This document shows positions 10,759 through 22,800 of a DNA stretch of 64,000 bases, piece after piece. The translations under genes and the position numbers were made by a program. The stretch lies in assembly GCA_009760855.2 (NCBI GenBank), contig WPIO01000083.1, positions 124,001 through 188,000 on the forward strand, in the 5' to 3' direction. The notes below the pieces were generated by a model that saw nothing but the letters and a program-made list of their open reading frames with translations, ran no database searches and was not told the origin of the DNA. Every line of letters starts with the position of its first letter. The stretch's first letter is position 1. Source of the DNA: Cristatella mucedo. Lineage: Eukaryota > Bryozoa > Phylactolaemata > Cristatellidae.

Positions 10759-12132
10759 GTGAGTCTGCCGCAGCGGCTGTGGCAGGGCGGCGGCGCCCGC
10801 TTCGCCACCGACAGCGGGGCAGAGGGCAGGCCGGCGGGGGCGGGACGGCGTTGGCCAGGGCATCGTCGTAGCCGCTAAGCATAGTGAGCGGAGCAGCAAG
10901 GAGCTCCTCCTTCTCCTTCTTCTTCTACTCCTCCTCCTTCTTCTCCTGCTCCTGCTCCTCCTCCTTCTTCTACTCCTCCTCCTTCTCCTACTCCTCCTTC
11001 TCCTCCTCCTTCTTCTCCTACTCCTCCTTCTACTCCTACTCCTCCTTCTTCTCCTACTCCTCCTTCTACTCCTACTCCTCCTTCTTCTCCTACTCCTCCT
11101 TCTACTCCTACTCCTTCTTCTCATACTCCTCCTTCTACTCCTACTCCTCCTTCTTCTCCTACTCCTCCTTCTACTCCTACTCCTCCTTCTACTCCTACTC
11201 CTCCTTCTACTCCTACTCCTCCTTCTTCTCCTACTCCTCCTTCTACTCCTACTCCTCCTTCTTCTCCTACTCCTCCTTCTACTCCTACTCCTCCTTCTTC
11301 TCCTACTCCTCCTTCTACTCCTACTCCTCCTTCTTCTCTTACTCCTCCTTCTACTCCTACTCCTCCTTCTTCTCCTACTCCTCCTTCTTCTCCTACTCCT
11401 CCTTCTACTCCTACTCTTTCTTGTCCTCCTCCTCCTCCTCCGCGAGCGCCTCTTCTGAGCGAGCGCTGACTTGCTTCCGCTGTAGATGCCACGCAGCCGG
11501 GCGACGTGGACAAGGCGTCCTCCTTGCGCTTCTACTCGTCGCACGGCGCACTGTCGCCAGCCTCGGCCAGCGGCCGCTCTCCAGAGGCTGCGGCCGCCGC
11601 AGACGCAGACAGGCTCTACCGATCCATGCGTGCTCCTGGTCGATATACGCTACCCGACCGAAACGCTCCTCTGTCTTCGTCGCTGAGATTTCCCGCCACC
11701 GGCTGGCCGCTTTCGGCCGAGGCTCGGGCTGTCGCTCGCTCCGACGCCGACTTGGCGAGCGCCTCGGCGGCAGCGGATTTGGCGCCCCCGAGTCGGGGAA
11801 TCAGCGAGCCTCGCCTATACGACCGCACTGGGCGCCAAGCGACCAGTCCGGGTAATCCGTTTACGGCGGCCGGAGCGTCGGCGATGGCAGAGGACGCTAT
11901 GCTTAACGCTCCACCGTCTCCACGATCGGCCGGCTGGTTGACGAGAGGCTCGACTCAGTTTGCATTTCCACCGCCGCAGCAGCACTATGTTCTTCCTCCG
12001 CCGGCGGACTACAGCACCCTCGGCAGTTCAAGGTCGCTTTCAGCTGCCTCCGGGTCGCTGGCCAGCGGTGGCGGCGGCGTCGGACCGCATTTGGCTGACC
12101 GGGTGCGATTTATTAACGATACACCTGTCTAG
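9075..12132 (+). CDS. LRR single-pass membrane protein, two exons, 776 aa
   Basis: The exons are 9075-10758 and 11486-12132; donor CAAG|GTGAGT, acceptor CCGCTGTAG, split codon G|AT. Layout: signal peptide 1-26; LRRNT cysteines C27, C32, C34, C41; seven to eight 24-residue LRRs at about 80-260 (LxxLxLxxNxI/L pattern); LRRCT cysteines C262, C264, C293, C295, C316; Ser/Thr-rich stalk 317-375; one membrane helix at about 381-407 (AIVLGCSIGAAVLLIIIVV); Arg/Gln-rich stop-transfer; Gly/Ser/Pro-rich cytoplasmic tail of about 370 residues ending NDTPV. The order matches LRR cell-adhesion or receptor-like proteins of animals, which act at the cell surface by protein binding. The ligand cannot be told. 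ATG 9075 is chosen because the signal peptide starts directly after it. The long minus-strand frame at 9687-10808 is its shadow. Confidence 0.85.
10903..11443 (+). repeat. Pyrimidine-rich minisatellite in the LRR gene intron
   Basis: The unit is 18 bp (CTCCTCCTTCTACTCCTA) alternating with a TTCTTCTCCTA variant to give a 36-bp higher-order unit. It repeats for about 540 bp of the 727-bp intron. One strand is nearly all C/T with an A about every sixth base. The minus-strand Arg/Ser repeat frame and plus-strand Ser/Tyr frame are products of this repeat. Confidence 0.95.
11486..12132 (+). CDS. LRR protein exon 2 (distal cytoplasmic tail)
   Basis: 215 codons including the stop, in phase with exon 1. 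The tail is Ser/Ala/Pro/Gly-rich with short Arg- and Tyr-containing motifs (RLYRSMRAPGRYTLPD, HYVLPPPADY). No domain is recognised. It likely provides docking or phosphorylation sites. Confidence 0.75.
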
Positions 12133-13026
12133 CCCGTCAAAGCCAAGGCACCGCTATGGCCCGACGATTTGTCCTATGGCACGAATCGACACCATGCGGC
12201 GCCGTCAAGGTGCTTAGCGCCCCAACGCTGTAGAATGGGGCCTTGACAATTCCGTTCGAAACTCGTGCGAAGCGAAAGTACGGGGAACGTCGTGAATGCC
12301 GAGCGGCTGATGCTCTCGTGCGAGCTCGCTCGCAATTGGCGCATTAACATGGCGTTAATCGATGTCGGCTGCGACTCTCGTGGAGCGGATGCCCCAGCTC
12401 AAGCACTGCACCACGCACTCAACCTTTGTCGTCACAAGCTGATACTGTCGAGGGGCAATTTACTGCGTAATTTACCGAGCTCGAGCGACGGACAACGCCT
12501 CTCTGCTGCTCTCGTTTGGCAGGCCATTTGCCCTTAGTTTTTTCACACGGGATGGTTTTTTGGTCAGAACGGTAATGGGCTCATCTCCGCGAAACTGGGC
12601 TCCTTATGATGGATCAGACATTCTCGAAATGACACACCAACGCAAAGATGGTTAATAGACCAACCCAAATACACAGAGCTGGATTTATGCCACTTACAGT
12701 AACTGAGCACCAGTTGCTATCTGCTCCGTGTTATTGCGAGCGTCCGACGTTATTACTGGTGCCTCATACTCGATCTCACCAGGATAGTGTTCACTGAGAA
12801 TGATTTAGAGTTATCTCCCCTTGCCGTAACTCAGCAGAGCACAACGATCCAAGGGCGAAATATGCACCTATATACGCATACTCAAGGCTTTTAATATCGT
12901 AATCCGCAAATGCTGCATTTTAAAAGCTGCTAGCTTGGATTGCAACCTATGCCAGGTAGTCGGTCGAATAACATTGCATCGGCAAATCGATTGAGAATCG
13001 GGTGGTTTAGGCGGAGAAAGTTGACT
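12133..13026. other. 3' flank of the LRR gene, nothing recognised
   Basis: It holds 3' untranslated sequence and then AT-richer DNA. An open frame at 12265-12537 has no recognisable motif. I see no clear AATAAA close to the stop. Confidence 0.3.
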
Positions 13027-13324
13027 GAACGTTAGATGATTCCGCACACTGGTAAATAGATCGAAGATATTATAGCTTATGCGCTTATATCAATTTCAAC
13101 TACTTTGAAGGTGTATCTATAAAGGATTAGGGTTTAGGATTTCAAATCGCTAAAGCAATAGTAATGATATGGGCCTGTAAAGGCAAAGTTCAGTTGTTTA
13201 AACGAGAACTAAAAAGCCAGCAACCTTTTTTTGTAACCTGAAAAGGCTGTTTGCTGATTCCGTCTTAACAGAATTATTTTGATATTTTAATTCATCTCTT
13301 TGTCAGTTTTTTAGGAAAAGTTAT

Positions 13325-13480
13325 TCATTTGTATAGCCCAATAAGAGAACTGAATCTCTATGCAGGCGCTTCACATATGCAGCAGGCCTTGAGCCCCCGA
13401 TCTCGGCCGGAAAATGCATTCACATTGACCTTGTCGAGACAAGCACCTTAACCGTTGGGCCAAACCAGTTACCAAAGCTC
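13325..13480 (-). repeat. tRNA-derived SINE, family S2
   Basis: On the minus strand there is a tRNA-like head (TGGCCCAACGGTTAAGG as A-box region; eroded B box near CGGGGGCTCAAGGCC). The 3' ~55 bp are nearly those of L2-A: GCATATGTGAAGCGCCT, TAGAGATTCAGTTCTCTTA, then CTATACAAATGA. The duplicate is at 57,603-57,765. Confidence 0.7.
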
Positions 13481-13597
13481 TGTGCACATTCGTTAGCTTG
13501 TCATTCATTGATACAGAAGCTAATCACCTCGCACACTGCACCAGTGTAAGCCTGTTAATTGCTGCGGTTTCTTAACTATCGTACTTTGAACAGCTAC

Positions 13598-13990
13598 TGC
13601 TCCTCGTGCCCTTAGATCCTCTATGGAAAATAAATTAGCTGTTCCATTCATTCGTGATGGCAACCGTTGGCAACGGAAGTTTTGCTCGGGAGGTCCTAGA
13701 CTGTGGAACTCACTTCCACAATTTTTACGCAGCACCGTCGTCTCCTCTGCTGCCGACTGTGGCGTATCTTTCCCGGCCGTCCTGAGCTGCTACTTTCAAG
13801 CTACTCACTATCTCAACTTTCCTCCAACTTTCCTCCTGACTCAGTTATGCTTCTCACTTTCGCTGTTTCGTGCGATGAAGTCTGTTGGCTACCGAATGTG
13901 TACCGAAAGCCGCTTAACCTTTAACTGGGCTATAGAAAACCCTCCCGCGTAACACCCACCTTGTCGGTATAGTTTTGTGGAGCTGCAGAC
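13598..13990 (+). mobile_element. L2-B 3' end (5'-truncated)
   Basis: It holds C-terminal RT words ([26 protein letters not shown]) followed by a 3' region with CCGAATG, AACACCCACCTT and TGGAGCTGCAGACA. The same end occurs at 40,850-41,220 (minus) and 57,890-58,250. The duplicate copy is at +44.27 kb. Confidence 0.65.
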
Positions 13991-15289
13991 ATAGAGGCAT
14001 GACATTAAATTGCTTTGCTCGTGTGGATTGGCAAAACGAAGTTCCACCTGCATTACTTACAGGCATCCAGTGTAATTGTTGCATTTAAAGGCAAGTGTGC
14101 TCCACACCTGCAATAACGTTTCAGAACAATATGGTATGTGAAGAACCTTCCTTGTAGCTACGCAGTTTAGGGACCGAACCATAGAAATGATTTGATTTGT
14201 CTTTTAAAATGAATAGTTTCTAGATTACCAGTGCAGTACCAAAGCTAGCATGGCCATAAGCCTCGTGATATTAGGGCTCCAAAGTGAATGTAACGTCGGA
14301 GAAAGCAACTTTACGATGAGTCTATTCCATTCAGTGGGTATGTACAGTTTCCTTTCATACAACCAAACAATCCATTGCTTAATACCCGCATGTGTACACA
14401 TGTGCTTTAAGTTTAAAAACATGTAAGTTTCGTGAAGTGCTTCTAAAAAGTTCTAAAAAGCTTCTCAAGAAAGCCGGTGATTGTGTGACTGCTAATCTTC
14501 TACTAAACGGAAATTAGCATATACACTTCTAAATCATTGAGGTCGTGCAAAATGCAACTATAAGGCAGTAGGAATTTAGTCAGGCTGTACGGCAGGTAAG
14601 TGAAATAAATGAAATATCCTCGGCCAGGGTAATTAGACGTTGGAATCCTCCTTGGTGCCAAGTATAGCAGGTTTTTTCTTCGCATCAGCATTGGTGCCTG
14701 ACAAGTGGGCTGTGCGGTCAAGTGCGTCCAACTCACACGTGACGCACACACGTGAATTGGTGCCGAAATTTGAATTGCTGCCCAAAAACCTCATTTGGCC
14801 AATGATCTACTGGTTTCGCCAACCTAAGCCCCAACGGTTGACAGACGCATGGACGCAACTGTGACCGCAGTGGAGGCGGCATCAGCAAGTACTGGTAGAT
14901 CCAAAAATTGTACGACCACACATCAAAGTAAAGGTCGCGTCACACTCTCGAACGATGCCCAGCATTGCTTGCTTAGTTACCTGTTCTTGGGCCGGAAAGT
15001 GGGCCAGCTCGAGCTGAGGCGCAGAGTGTGAGCACGTTAGCGCCGGCTCATAAAGTCATTGCCATTCTGCTTGGACTTCAAGGTGGCTACACATAGAGGA
15101 TGTCCAGGCTTCTTAGGTCGCGCCAATTCTCTTCTCATTACGCGAAAGGAAGACTGACCTGAGCGAACGCACATTTCGTGCCGGGAGTGACAGCGTCCGA
15201 GAGCCTCCACCTCTTTTTTTCCTGTCTTGCACACAGAGCGTGAATGGATGAAAATAAAGCTAGTTAAGGCTCTGAACCAAGACTTCCAT
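13991..15289. other. Duplicated intergenic DNA, nothing recognised
   Basis: Only short frames with no motif, although they are identical in the two duplicates. The identity follows from the near-perfect DNA duplication and is not evidence of coding. Confidence 0.4.
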
Positions 15290-15606
15290 CACGACGTCCC
15301 CTGACTTGACTGCATTTTTAAAAAGAAATTTAAAACGCACCGATTTCGGGACAGCATTTGGTGGATACCTGTGTGATTCGTCCTTTATTGTGCTTATGCG
15401 TGCAGACACTGTGTATGCTGCCACTAACCACACTTGCATGCTGACTCTGTGCAGTTACCCCTAACCATGGGATTTTTGTTGTTTATTGAGCATGCTACTA
15501 CAAACCATTCGATCATGCTTCCTTTGCAGCATATGTAAAGCACAAAAAAAGAGATTTACTACGAGTTCTCTGAGGGCGCTTTATCAAGTTTTACTATTAT
15601 TATTAT
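15290..15606 (+). mobile_element. 5'-truncated L2-A-like tail
   Basis: It begins inside the RT C-terminus (CCTGACTTGACTGCATTTTT), has the GACAGCATTTGGTGG and CATGCTGCCACTAACC landmarks, and ends with TTCTCTGAGGGCGCTTTATC and a short ATT tail. The duplicate is at 59,551-59,867. Confidence 0.75.
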
Positions 15607-16672
15607 AACACGGCGATACCTTTAATTATACGCAAGAACAGTTTCATCAAATTAGCGAAGCTCAACTAAGAGCTGGCATTTTGTTGGTCCACAGATCAGA
15701 GCATTTTTTAGTTTACATAAATAATGACTGGGTTAAGAGTTTTAGGTATGGCATGGATTTAAGTCTGCGGTAGAAAACTTTATCGGCAATCATTAGTCTG
15801 CTGACTACTCCCGAATCGTTGAAAACATGATTCAACGCTACGCGGCATTTGGCAGCAGAATGAGTGCTAAGATATATTTTCTAACCTCTCACCTTTAATA
15901 TTTCCCAATAAATTTAAGGGAATTCAGCGGGGAACAGCGTGAGAGGTTCCATCAGGACATACATAAAATTGAGCGTAGATAGCAAGGCGGCTGGAATGTT
16001 AACATAGTGGCAGGTTACTGTTCGCGCCTGAAGCCCCAAAATCCAGCTAAGCATGGCAGAAGTTTCAGGAAGAGGCAATTTAAAGCATTTGAATAGATGA
16101 AAGTTAATTTTTATTTTTAAATAAATTTTCATTTAATGATTGTAAAAATATTATGGATGATACGTGAAAGTATTGTTAAAATAAAATGCCAATTGTTAAC
16201 AAAATCCTGACTTCCTTTGTTAAAACGAGTTAAGATTCTGAAAGAGCATCCCAAATCTCACTTGGAGCACCTATTAAACTGAAACCTGAATCTTTTAATT
16301 TTCAGACCAGTTTTATCGCTACATGTATCACAAAGAGGCACCATAGCATTATCTAGAAAGATCCCGTGATTATCCAAAATTATCTTGGATTATCCTCAGT
16401 GGCTGAACCGACTGCGTGCGAAACCAAAGTCGATAGCTGTAGCAAACGTACGAATTTCGGCTGCCAGTGCTAGCCAGAGAAACATACGGTGCCGTCAAGC
16501 CACATTTTTTCACACAATAAAGTGCTATTTTAGATTCCAGCTCGTAAGAGTACATATTTTTCTTGGTCGCGGATGTGAAGCTCTCTCGCAGAGCACGTCC
16601 ATTTCCATCGACTGTGGCTCGGCATTGAGGTCGGTGTCGGTGACCTTGCATTTCGCCGAGGCGTACATTGGT
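15607..16672. other. 3' flank of the laccase gene
   Basis: No gene or named repeat. On the laccase strand AATAAA (TTTATT at 16,110-16,115) lies about 560 bp past the stop codon and could be its polyadenylation signal. Confidence 0.3.
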
Positions 16673-16842
16673 TTATCCACGACCCCACGCCCGCCGAGCG
16701 TAGTGTGGTGGTGGACTCCAGGAGCCACATAGCGGGAAGCCCGGCGGAGCTGCCGGCCACTGGTTCGGATCGCCAACCTGAATTGTGAGTGCCATGCCGG
16801 CCATCGCGTGGAACTCATTGTGACAATGAAAGAACCAAACTC
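16673..16842 (-). CDS. Laccase exon 11 (terminal)
   Basis: Acceptor ATATTTGCAG. It completes Gly621 and encodes 622-676 to TAA (16675-16673). It carries HCHNEFH (type 1 and type 3 copper ligands, with the Cys-His bridge) and the axial Met five residues after the last His. This exon is absent from the second copy of the duplication. Confidence 0.92.
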
Positions 16843-19800
16843 CTGCAAATATACGATAAGGTGTGCACGATTTTTGCATAGACATTACTACTAGTGGCAA
16901 ATAACTTGGGTTATGCTCAGTAGAGTAGATTTACCACGCACTGAAAAGGCGGTGGGGCCGGGACCAAAACTCGTCGATGAAGGCTGGCGGCTTCCAATGC
17001 CATATGCAAGCCACTTGTATAGTGCCCAAAGAGAACTTAACCTCTATTCGGGCGCTTCAGATACGCCACACGGCTCGACCTACCTCAATCATCAAATGGA
17101 TTCCCCTTGACCTCGAGTCGTTAAAGGCGAGCACCTAAGCCAGTGGGCCACACCCGCGCGGCATTCATTCTAACGGGAAAGGATTTTGACACGACCCGTG
17201 CCGGAGTCACTGACGGTGCAACTGCGACAGCGATAATTTCGCTGCAGCAGGTTCGCTGCCATTTCCGGAGCGCCTTGTTCCTCTGAGTCTTGGCTAACGA
17301 TTAAGACTCTCGCACTTCACGAACCATGTGGTGTGTTCGAGTATTGCAGCAAGCTAGCCATTGCTTCCAACTGCAAGCGGTGGTGACAGCGGTTAAGGCT
17401 CTTCTGCCGCTATACAACGAAGGCTGTTAAATCAGCTTACCTTTTATTTTTTTCAGAGGGTATTCAGCTGTTTTCTGAGTAGTATGCAACCGATTATGAT
17501 TAAAATAATAATTCATAATTCCTTTGTAAAAAAAATCAGAAATAATAATTCATTTGTATAGCGCCACAGGAGAACTTATTGAGGTACTTCAGATACATTA
17601 AGGTATTTCAGTTTGCGTTGCCTTTGTTCCTTCCACTACACAAGCATTGTTATTGCTGACCCCAATAACTCGTAAACAGCTAACAAAGAATTAGGTAATT
17701 CCGACACTTCTAGATTGTTCACTGGAGCTGTTAAGAAGAGCGCATTTTTTCTCAGCCCCTTGGCTGTCTCTAGACTCCCTTCTCTCAGAAAAATAATGAA
17801 CTGCTGGAAGGCTGTATTATCCAGATTTGGCAGCCCTAGAGATGAGTAGCAGCCTTTTTTCTCGGCTCCTGACATAGAGCGCTCTAACGTGCGTTCTTGT
17901 TCGTTGCAGAATTCTTCCGAAAACCGAAGTTCTTGCGAACATCGTATACGGAAACGATACAGCTAAGACCTGTTTAAAGTTATTCTGATTGTTTTTTGAC
18001 CGTAGCGCGTAAGAAATTACGTGCCTATGGACATCTAAACGCTTTTCGCTTCGGGCTGCTGGGTCTCCCACGCCGGCGGCTGCATTAGCTACGCCGGCGG
18101 CTAGTAACCTACTTGTTAGTTATGGTCGTCAGCAGCTGCTATCGTTTCGTCATCGTATATCAAATGCATTCCTAGATATTAATGTTGCTGCTAAGATTCA
18201 TGAACTATGCATTAACAAAAGAAAAGCACCCCGTAGCCGCCGCGGTGGCCGGAACCGCCAGCTTAGACGCTGCTCGTTTGGTATTCCTAGCATTGTCTCG
18301 AACCGCTTAGCACGCTCCCCCGCATGCGTCACTGTAAATCTCTCAAACTTAGTGGTCATCAGGCCTGTTGTAACCCAATCGGCCAGACTTAACGCTTGCC
18401 TTTGGAATCCTCGCTCAATGTGCAATAAACCTCTAGTAATAAACGACCTTATTTCTGAAAATGGTATCGACCTGCTCGCCCTAACTGAAACTTGGCTGAA
18501 ATCGATAAACTGCCCGACAATTAAAGACGCTACTCCATCTGGTTTCACGTTCTTTCACACCCCTAGATCAATCAAAACTGGAGGTGGAGTTGCTATTGTC
18601 GTGCGCTCGAAATTCAACTTCAAGCCATTTGCGGTACCCTCGAAGCAGTCTTTTGAATCAATTGTCCTGGTCTCACCCAAAAACAAGCTACCGATAGTGG
18701 CCGTAGTCTATCGCCCACCAGGTACCAAATCCTCCTTTATCTCAGATTTCTCCGATCTCATTTCGATTCTGTGTGCAAGAAATCGATCCTTCCTCGTAAT
18801 GGGTGATTTCAACGTTCACTTTGATAACTTATCTGACGCTTTCAGCACCGAATTTCGTACATTGACAGACTCATTATCTCTTGTGGCTCATGTGCATGGC
18901 CCTACCCACATCAAGGGTCACACACTCGACCAAATTTTCTCATATAACTGCACTTTGTCATCACCAGTTATCACCAAATCCTGCTTATCTGACCACATGC
19001 AGATCTCATTCAATCTACAGTGTGTGCCCACATTCTCCTCTAAAATAACCTGTGAATCGCGAAACCTCAAGACCCTTGACATCGATGCTGTCCGTGCGAG
19101 CATATCTGCTTCACCTTTGCTGCTCAGTCCTCCCTCCGATCTGTCATCACTGGTAGATTGCTACAACACGACACTAGCTGACACGCTCGACGAGTTTGCA
19201 CCTTTGACAATGCGCACTGTGCGCCCCCCCCCGCCCAGACGGCCTATGGTTTACCACAGACATTAAACTAGCCAAGTCTACTAAACGAAAGCTTGAAAAG
19301 GCATACAAAAGATCCGGACTAACTGTCCATCGACAGGCATATGAAGACTACTGTAGGTCGTACCAATCGATCCTAGCAAAGGCTAAGTCTAGCTTCTATA
19401 GAAACATTGTTGAATCACAGATGCACAATCCAAAAATGCTGATGTCGACAATAAACCATCTCCTCAACCGTTCCCAGGTTAGCTCCTTACCAGATGATCC
19501 TTGTGATGATCTAGCCGATCGCTTCTCTCGATTCTTTGTGCAGAAGATAGACAAAATCAGGGAATCCATCCCTGCGATGACAACCTTCCCACTAGAATGC
19601 TGTTCCTCGGTTCCTGGCTGCGCCTCAATGTCTGCATTTAAACAGGTCACCAGTGATGTAGTCCTAAAGCTCGTATCTCAATCAAAGAAGACAACAAGTC
19701 CACTGGACCCTATTCCCACTGTCCTGCTCCTACGTTGCATTGATCTGCTGCTGCCATGCATAACCAACATCATTAATATGTCATTAGCCTCAGGTCAGGT

Positions 19801-22800
19801 CCCAGCACCTTTCAAAAAAGCTGTAGTCAGGCCACTTCTCAAGAAAGCTACACTAGACCAAGAGAACTTAAGCAACTACCGCCCAGTCTCCCTTCTACCA
19901 TTCCTATCAAAGACACTGGAACGGGTCGTGGCAGACCAGCTGAACTCGTATATCGAAACCTCACACCTTGCTAGTAAGTTCCAGTCTGGCTTTAGAGCTA
20001 ATCACTCCACAGAGTCAGCATTGCTTCGGGTACACAACGACCTACTTAGGAATGCAGACATGGGTAGAGTGTCTCTTCTTGTTTTGCTCGATCTTTCGGC
20101 AGCTTTTGATACCATCGATCACAAAGTACTTCTAGAGCGCCTCTCATCTCGCCTGGGCATCACTGGCACTGCTCTGCAGTGGTTCAGGTCCTATCTCAGT
20201 GGGAGACTCCAGAGTGTTGACGTGAATGGACAAAGATCATCTGAAGAACCTCTAAAATATGGAGTACCTCAGGGCTCTGTGCTAGGTCCGGTCCTTTTCA
20301 CCGTTTATACTCTCCCTCTCGCTGATGTGATTGCCAAGCACAATCTAGGCTTTCACTTCTATGCGGATGACACTCAGTTGTACCTTTGCTTTGATCCCTC
20401 CCAGCCTTCGAGCACCTCAAATTCTCTCAACTCACTTGCTGCATGCATTGATGACATCCGATCATGGATGGCAGCAAATTTTCTAAAACTAAATGATGAT
20501 AAAACTAACTTACTCGTTATGGGCAAACCTAGTGTTATTCAGAAATTGGAAAGGCTGACTTTCAAAATTGGCTCTGCCAGCATATCTTCAGTTGCATCAG
20601 CTCGAAATCTAGGTGTCATATTCCATAGCGACCTCTCGTTAGACGACCACATCAGCTCCACAGTCAAATCAGCCTATTTTCAGCTTCATAACATTGCTAA
20701 AATTAGGGCTTGTTTAGATAAGGATACCACGTCCAAGTTGGTCCATGCATTCGTGACATCTCGTCTCGACTTCTGCAACTCACTGCTTACTGGCCTACCA
20801 GCATGTGCGATCAGGCGATTGCAGCTGGTGCAAAACTCTGCAGCTAGGCTTGTCTGTCGTGAGCGTCGCAGTTTCCACGTTACTCCACTTCTCGCCGACC
20901 TGCACTGGTTACCAGTCAAGCAACGGATTGACTTCAAGGTTTTGTCGCTCACTTTTAGGTCTCTTCATTCTATGGCTCCAGCCTATCTTTCAGATATACT
21001 ACCCCATCAGGTAAAGCATCGTACCACTCGCTTTTCGGAATCCAACAGTCTAGAAATACCTTGTACAAACCTTAAATCCTTTGGAGACCGTGCATTTAGC
21101 TCGTATGCTCCCACAGCCTGGAACTCCCTCCCGACCTGCATCAGAACATCCCCTGACCTGACCACATTTAAAAGAAACTTAAAAACATACCTATTTAGGA
21201 CAGCATTTAGTGGGTCCCTGTGATTCGTCCTCGATGTGGTTTTGCGTGCTGACACTGTTCGTGCTGCCACTAACCACATTTGCATGCTGACCCAGTGCAT
21301 GTAACCCCTAACCATGTTATTCATTGTGTTTGTTTTTCAAGCATGATTTTACTTACTATTCTATTGCGTATCACTTTGCAGCAAATGTAAAGCGCCTAGA
21401 AAGAGATTAAGTTCTCTGAGGGCGCTTTATCAAGTGCAATATTATTATTATTATTATTATTAGCAGATCCAGAACGCTAACCTTACTGCATATGTAACTA
21501 AATTAATGTGACAGCGAACCTTTAACGTCGTCATGGCTGCTGGTATCAACACCTTAAAATTCCTTATCGTTTCTTTGAGGTGGCTGCTTCACCTGCATTT
21601 GTCTCGCGTGGTCACGTGGACAAGCGTCGTTACGAGCTCTGTGCTTGTGGAGAAGGACTTGAGTGCGGCGACCGCTAGAGCAAAGAGTCACAACGAACCA
21701 GTTCGTCGTCCACTCCGACTGCCGCCTTCCGGAGGAACGTTCTCTCTGCAGCCATGCAGCTGATCTGATTGAATAGTAATTTCTTATAAAAGCCCTCTTG
21801 AGTATCATAACTTGAAATGTAGTCCAACAAGTACTCCGGATTACCGTACAGTTACAAAGGGCCGTGCAATTTACTCACTCCTTGCCTTTCTAGAAAGCCC
21901 GTCGAGCGAATAAGGATGGCAGCCACTATAGGCGGCAGCTCAAGCTGCTAACGAGGCTCTCACGCACATTGCAGCAGGACTCGGGCCTCGGTCAGTTTCA
22001 CACTTCCACGGACTGGGAGCCGAGGCTTTAGCTTCATTGTGCTGCATACGCCTTGGAGCACTGTGCATGATCGGCGAGGTCTCGAGTGACTACAGAGTAC
22101 GAGCGCTTGCGACTTAGCTACGCCGAACGCCGCTAGCCCAGACCGTAGCGCTCTGCATCAACAAGCCGAACGGCTAAAACCGCTGCTTCGCGCCAGCCAG
22201 TGAAGCTGAGGCTGATGTGCCAAGAGGCTACCGTGGGATCGCTTGGCACGGCAGCAGGTGCCCCATTTCTAGGCTAGCCCCCCCCCCCCGTCGCTTGGAG
22301 TCTAGCCAGTGGAAGTGTGCCAAAATGGTCAACTGCCCACAAGGTTAAGATCTTATAGCATGCGACTACAGAGATTTCCGTAATAGCAGCAGCAGCAGCA
22401 GCAAGTACCTGAGTCAGATGATGACTTTAGTCTCTATGAGTAACATTGATAACAGAAAGTCTTACGGCTTGGTGGATGCCAGATTTACCCACTTGACAGT
22501 AATGGCTGGCCGCTGAAATGCATGCGTATGCATTGACAAAGAAACGACTGAGCTCCCACGCTCCTCGCAGCGCCTCGATAGAAAGTACACGCCAGGTATG
22601 TGACTGGATTTGAACTACAGGTCCTGCGTTGAAGCTAGTTAGAGCAAGGCGGCGATTATAAACGCTCGTCTGCCTGCCATCTCTACTAATTAAAGCAAGA
22701 AACTCCCTCCGTCGCGAAGCAAGATGGCACACCTCGGTCACACGACAGGATGGCGCAGCGTTCTTCCTTGACGGAACCACTATGACTCAGCAAAGCGAGT

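Noticed and set aside
9687-10808. 373-codon minus-strand frame
   Set aside because: Shadow of LRR exon 1 in GC-rich DNA; Arg/Ala-biased with no domain, whereas the plus strand has a clear LRR protein.
10567-11544. 325-codon minus-strand Arg/Ser-rich protein resembling an SR splicing factor
   Set aside because: It is the reverse reading of the intron minisatellite plus the flanking LRR exons; no RRM or other domain.
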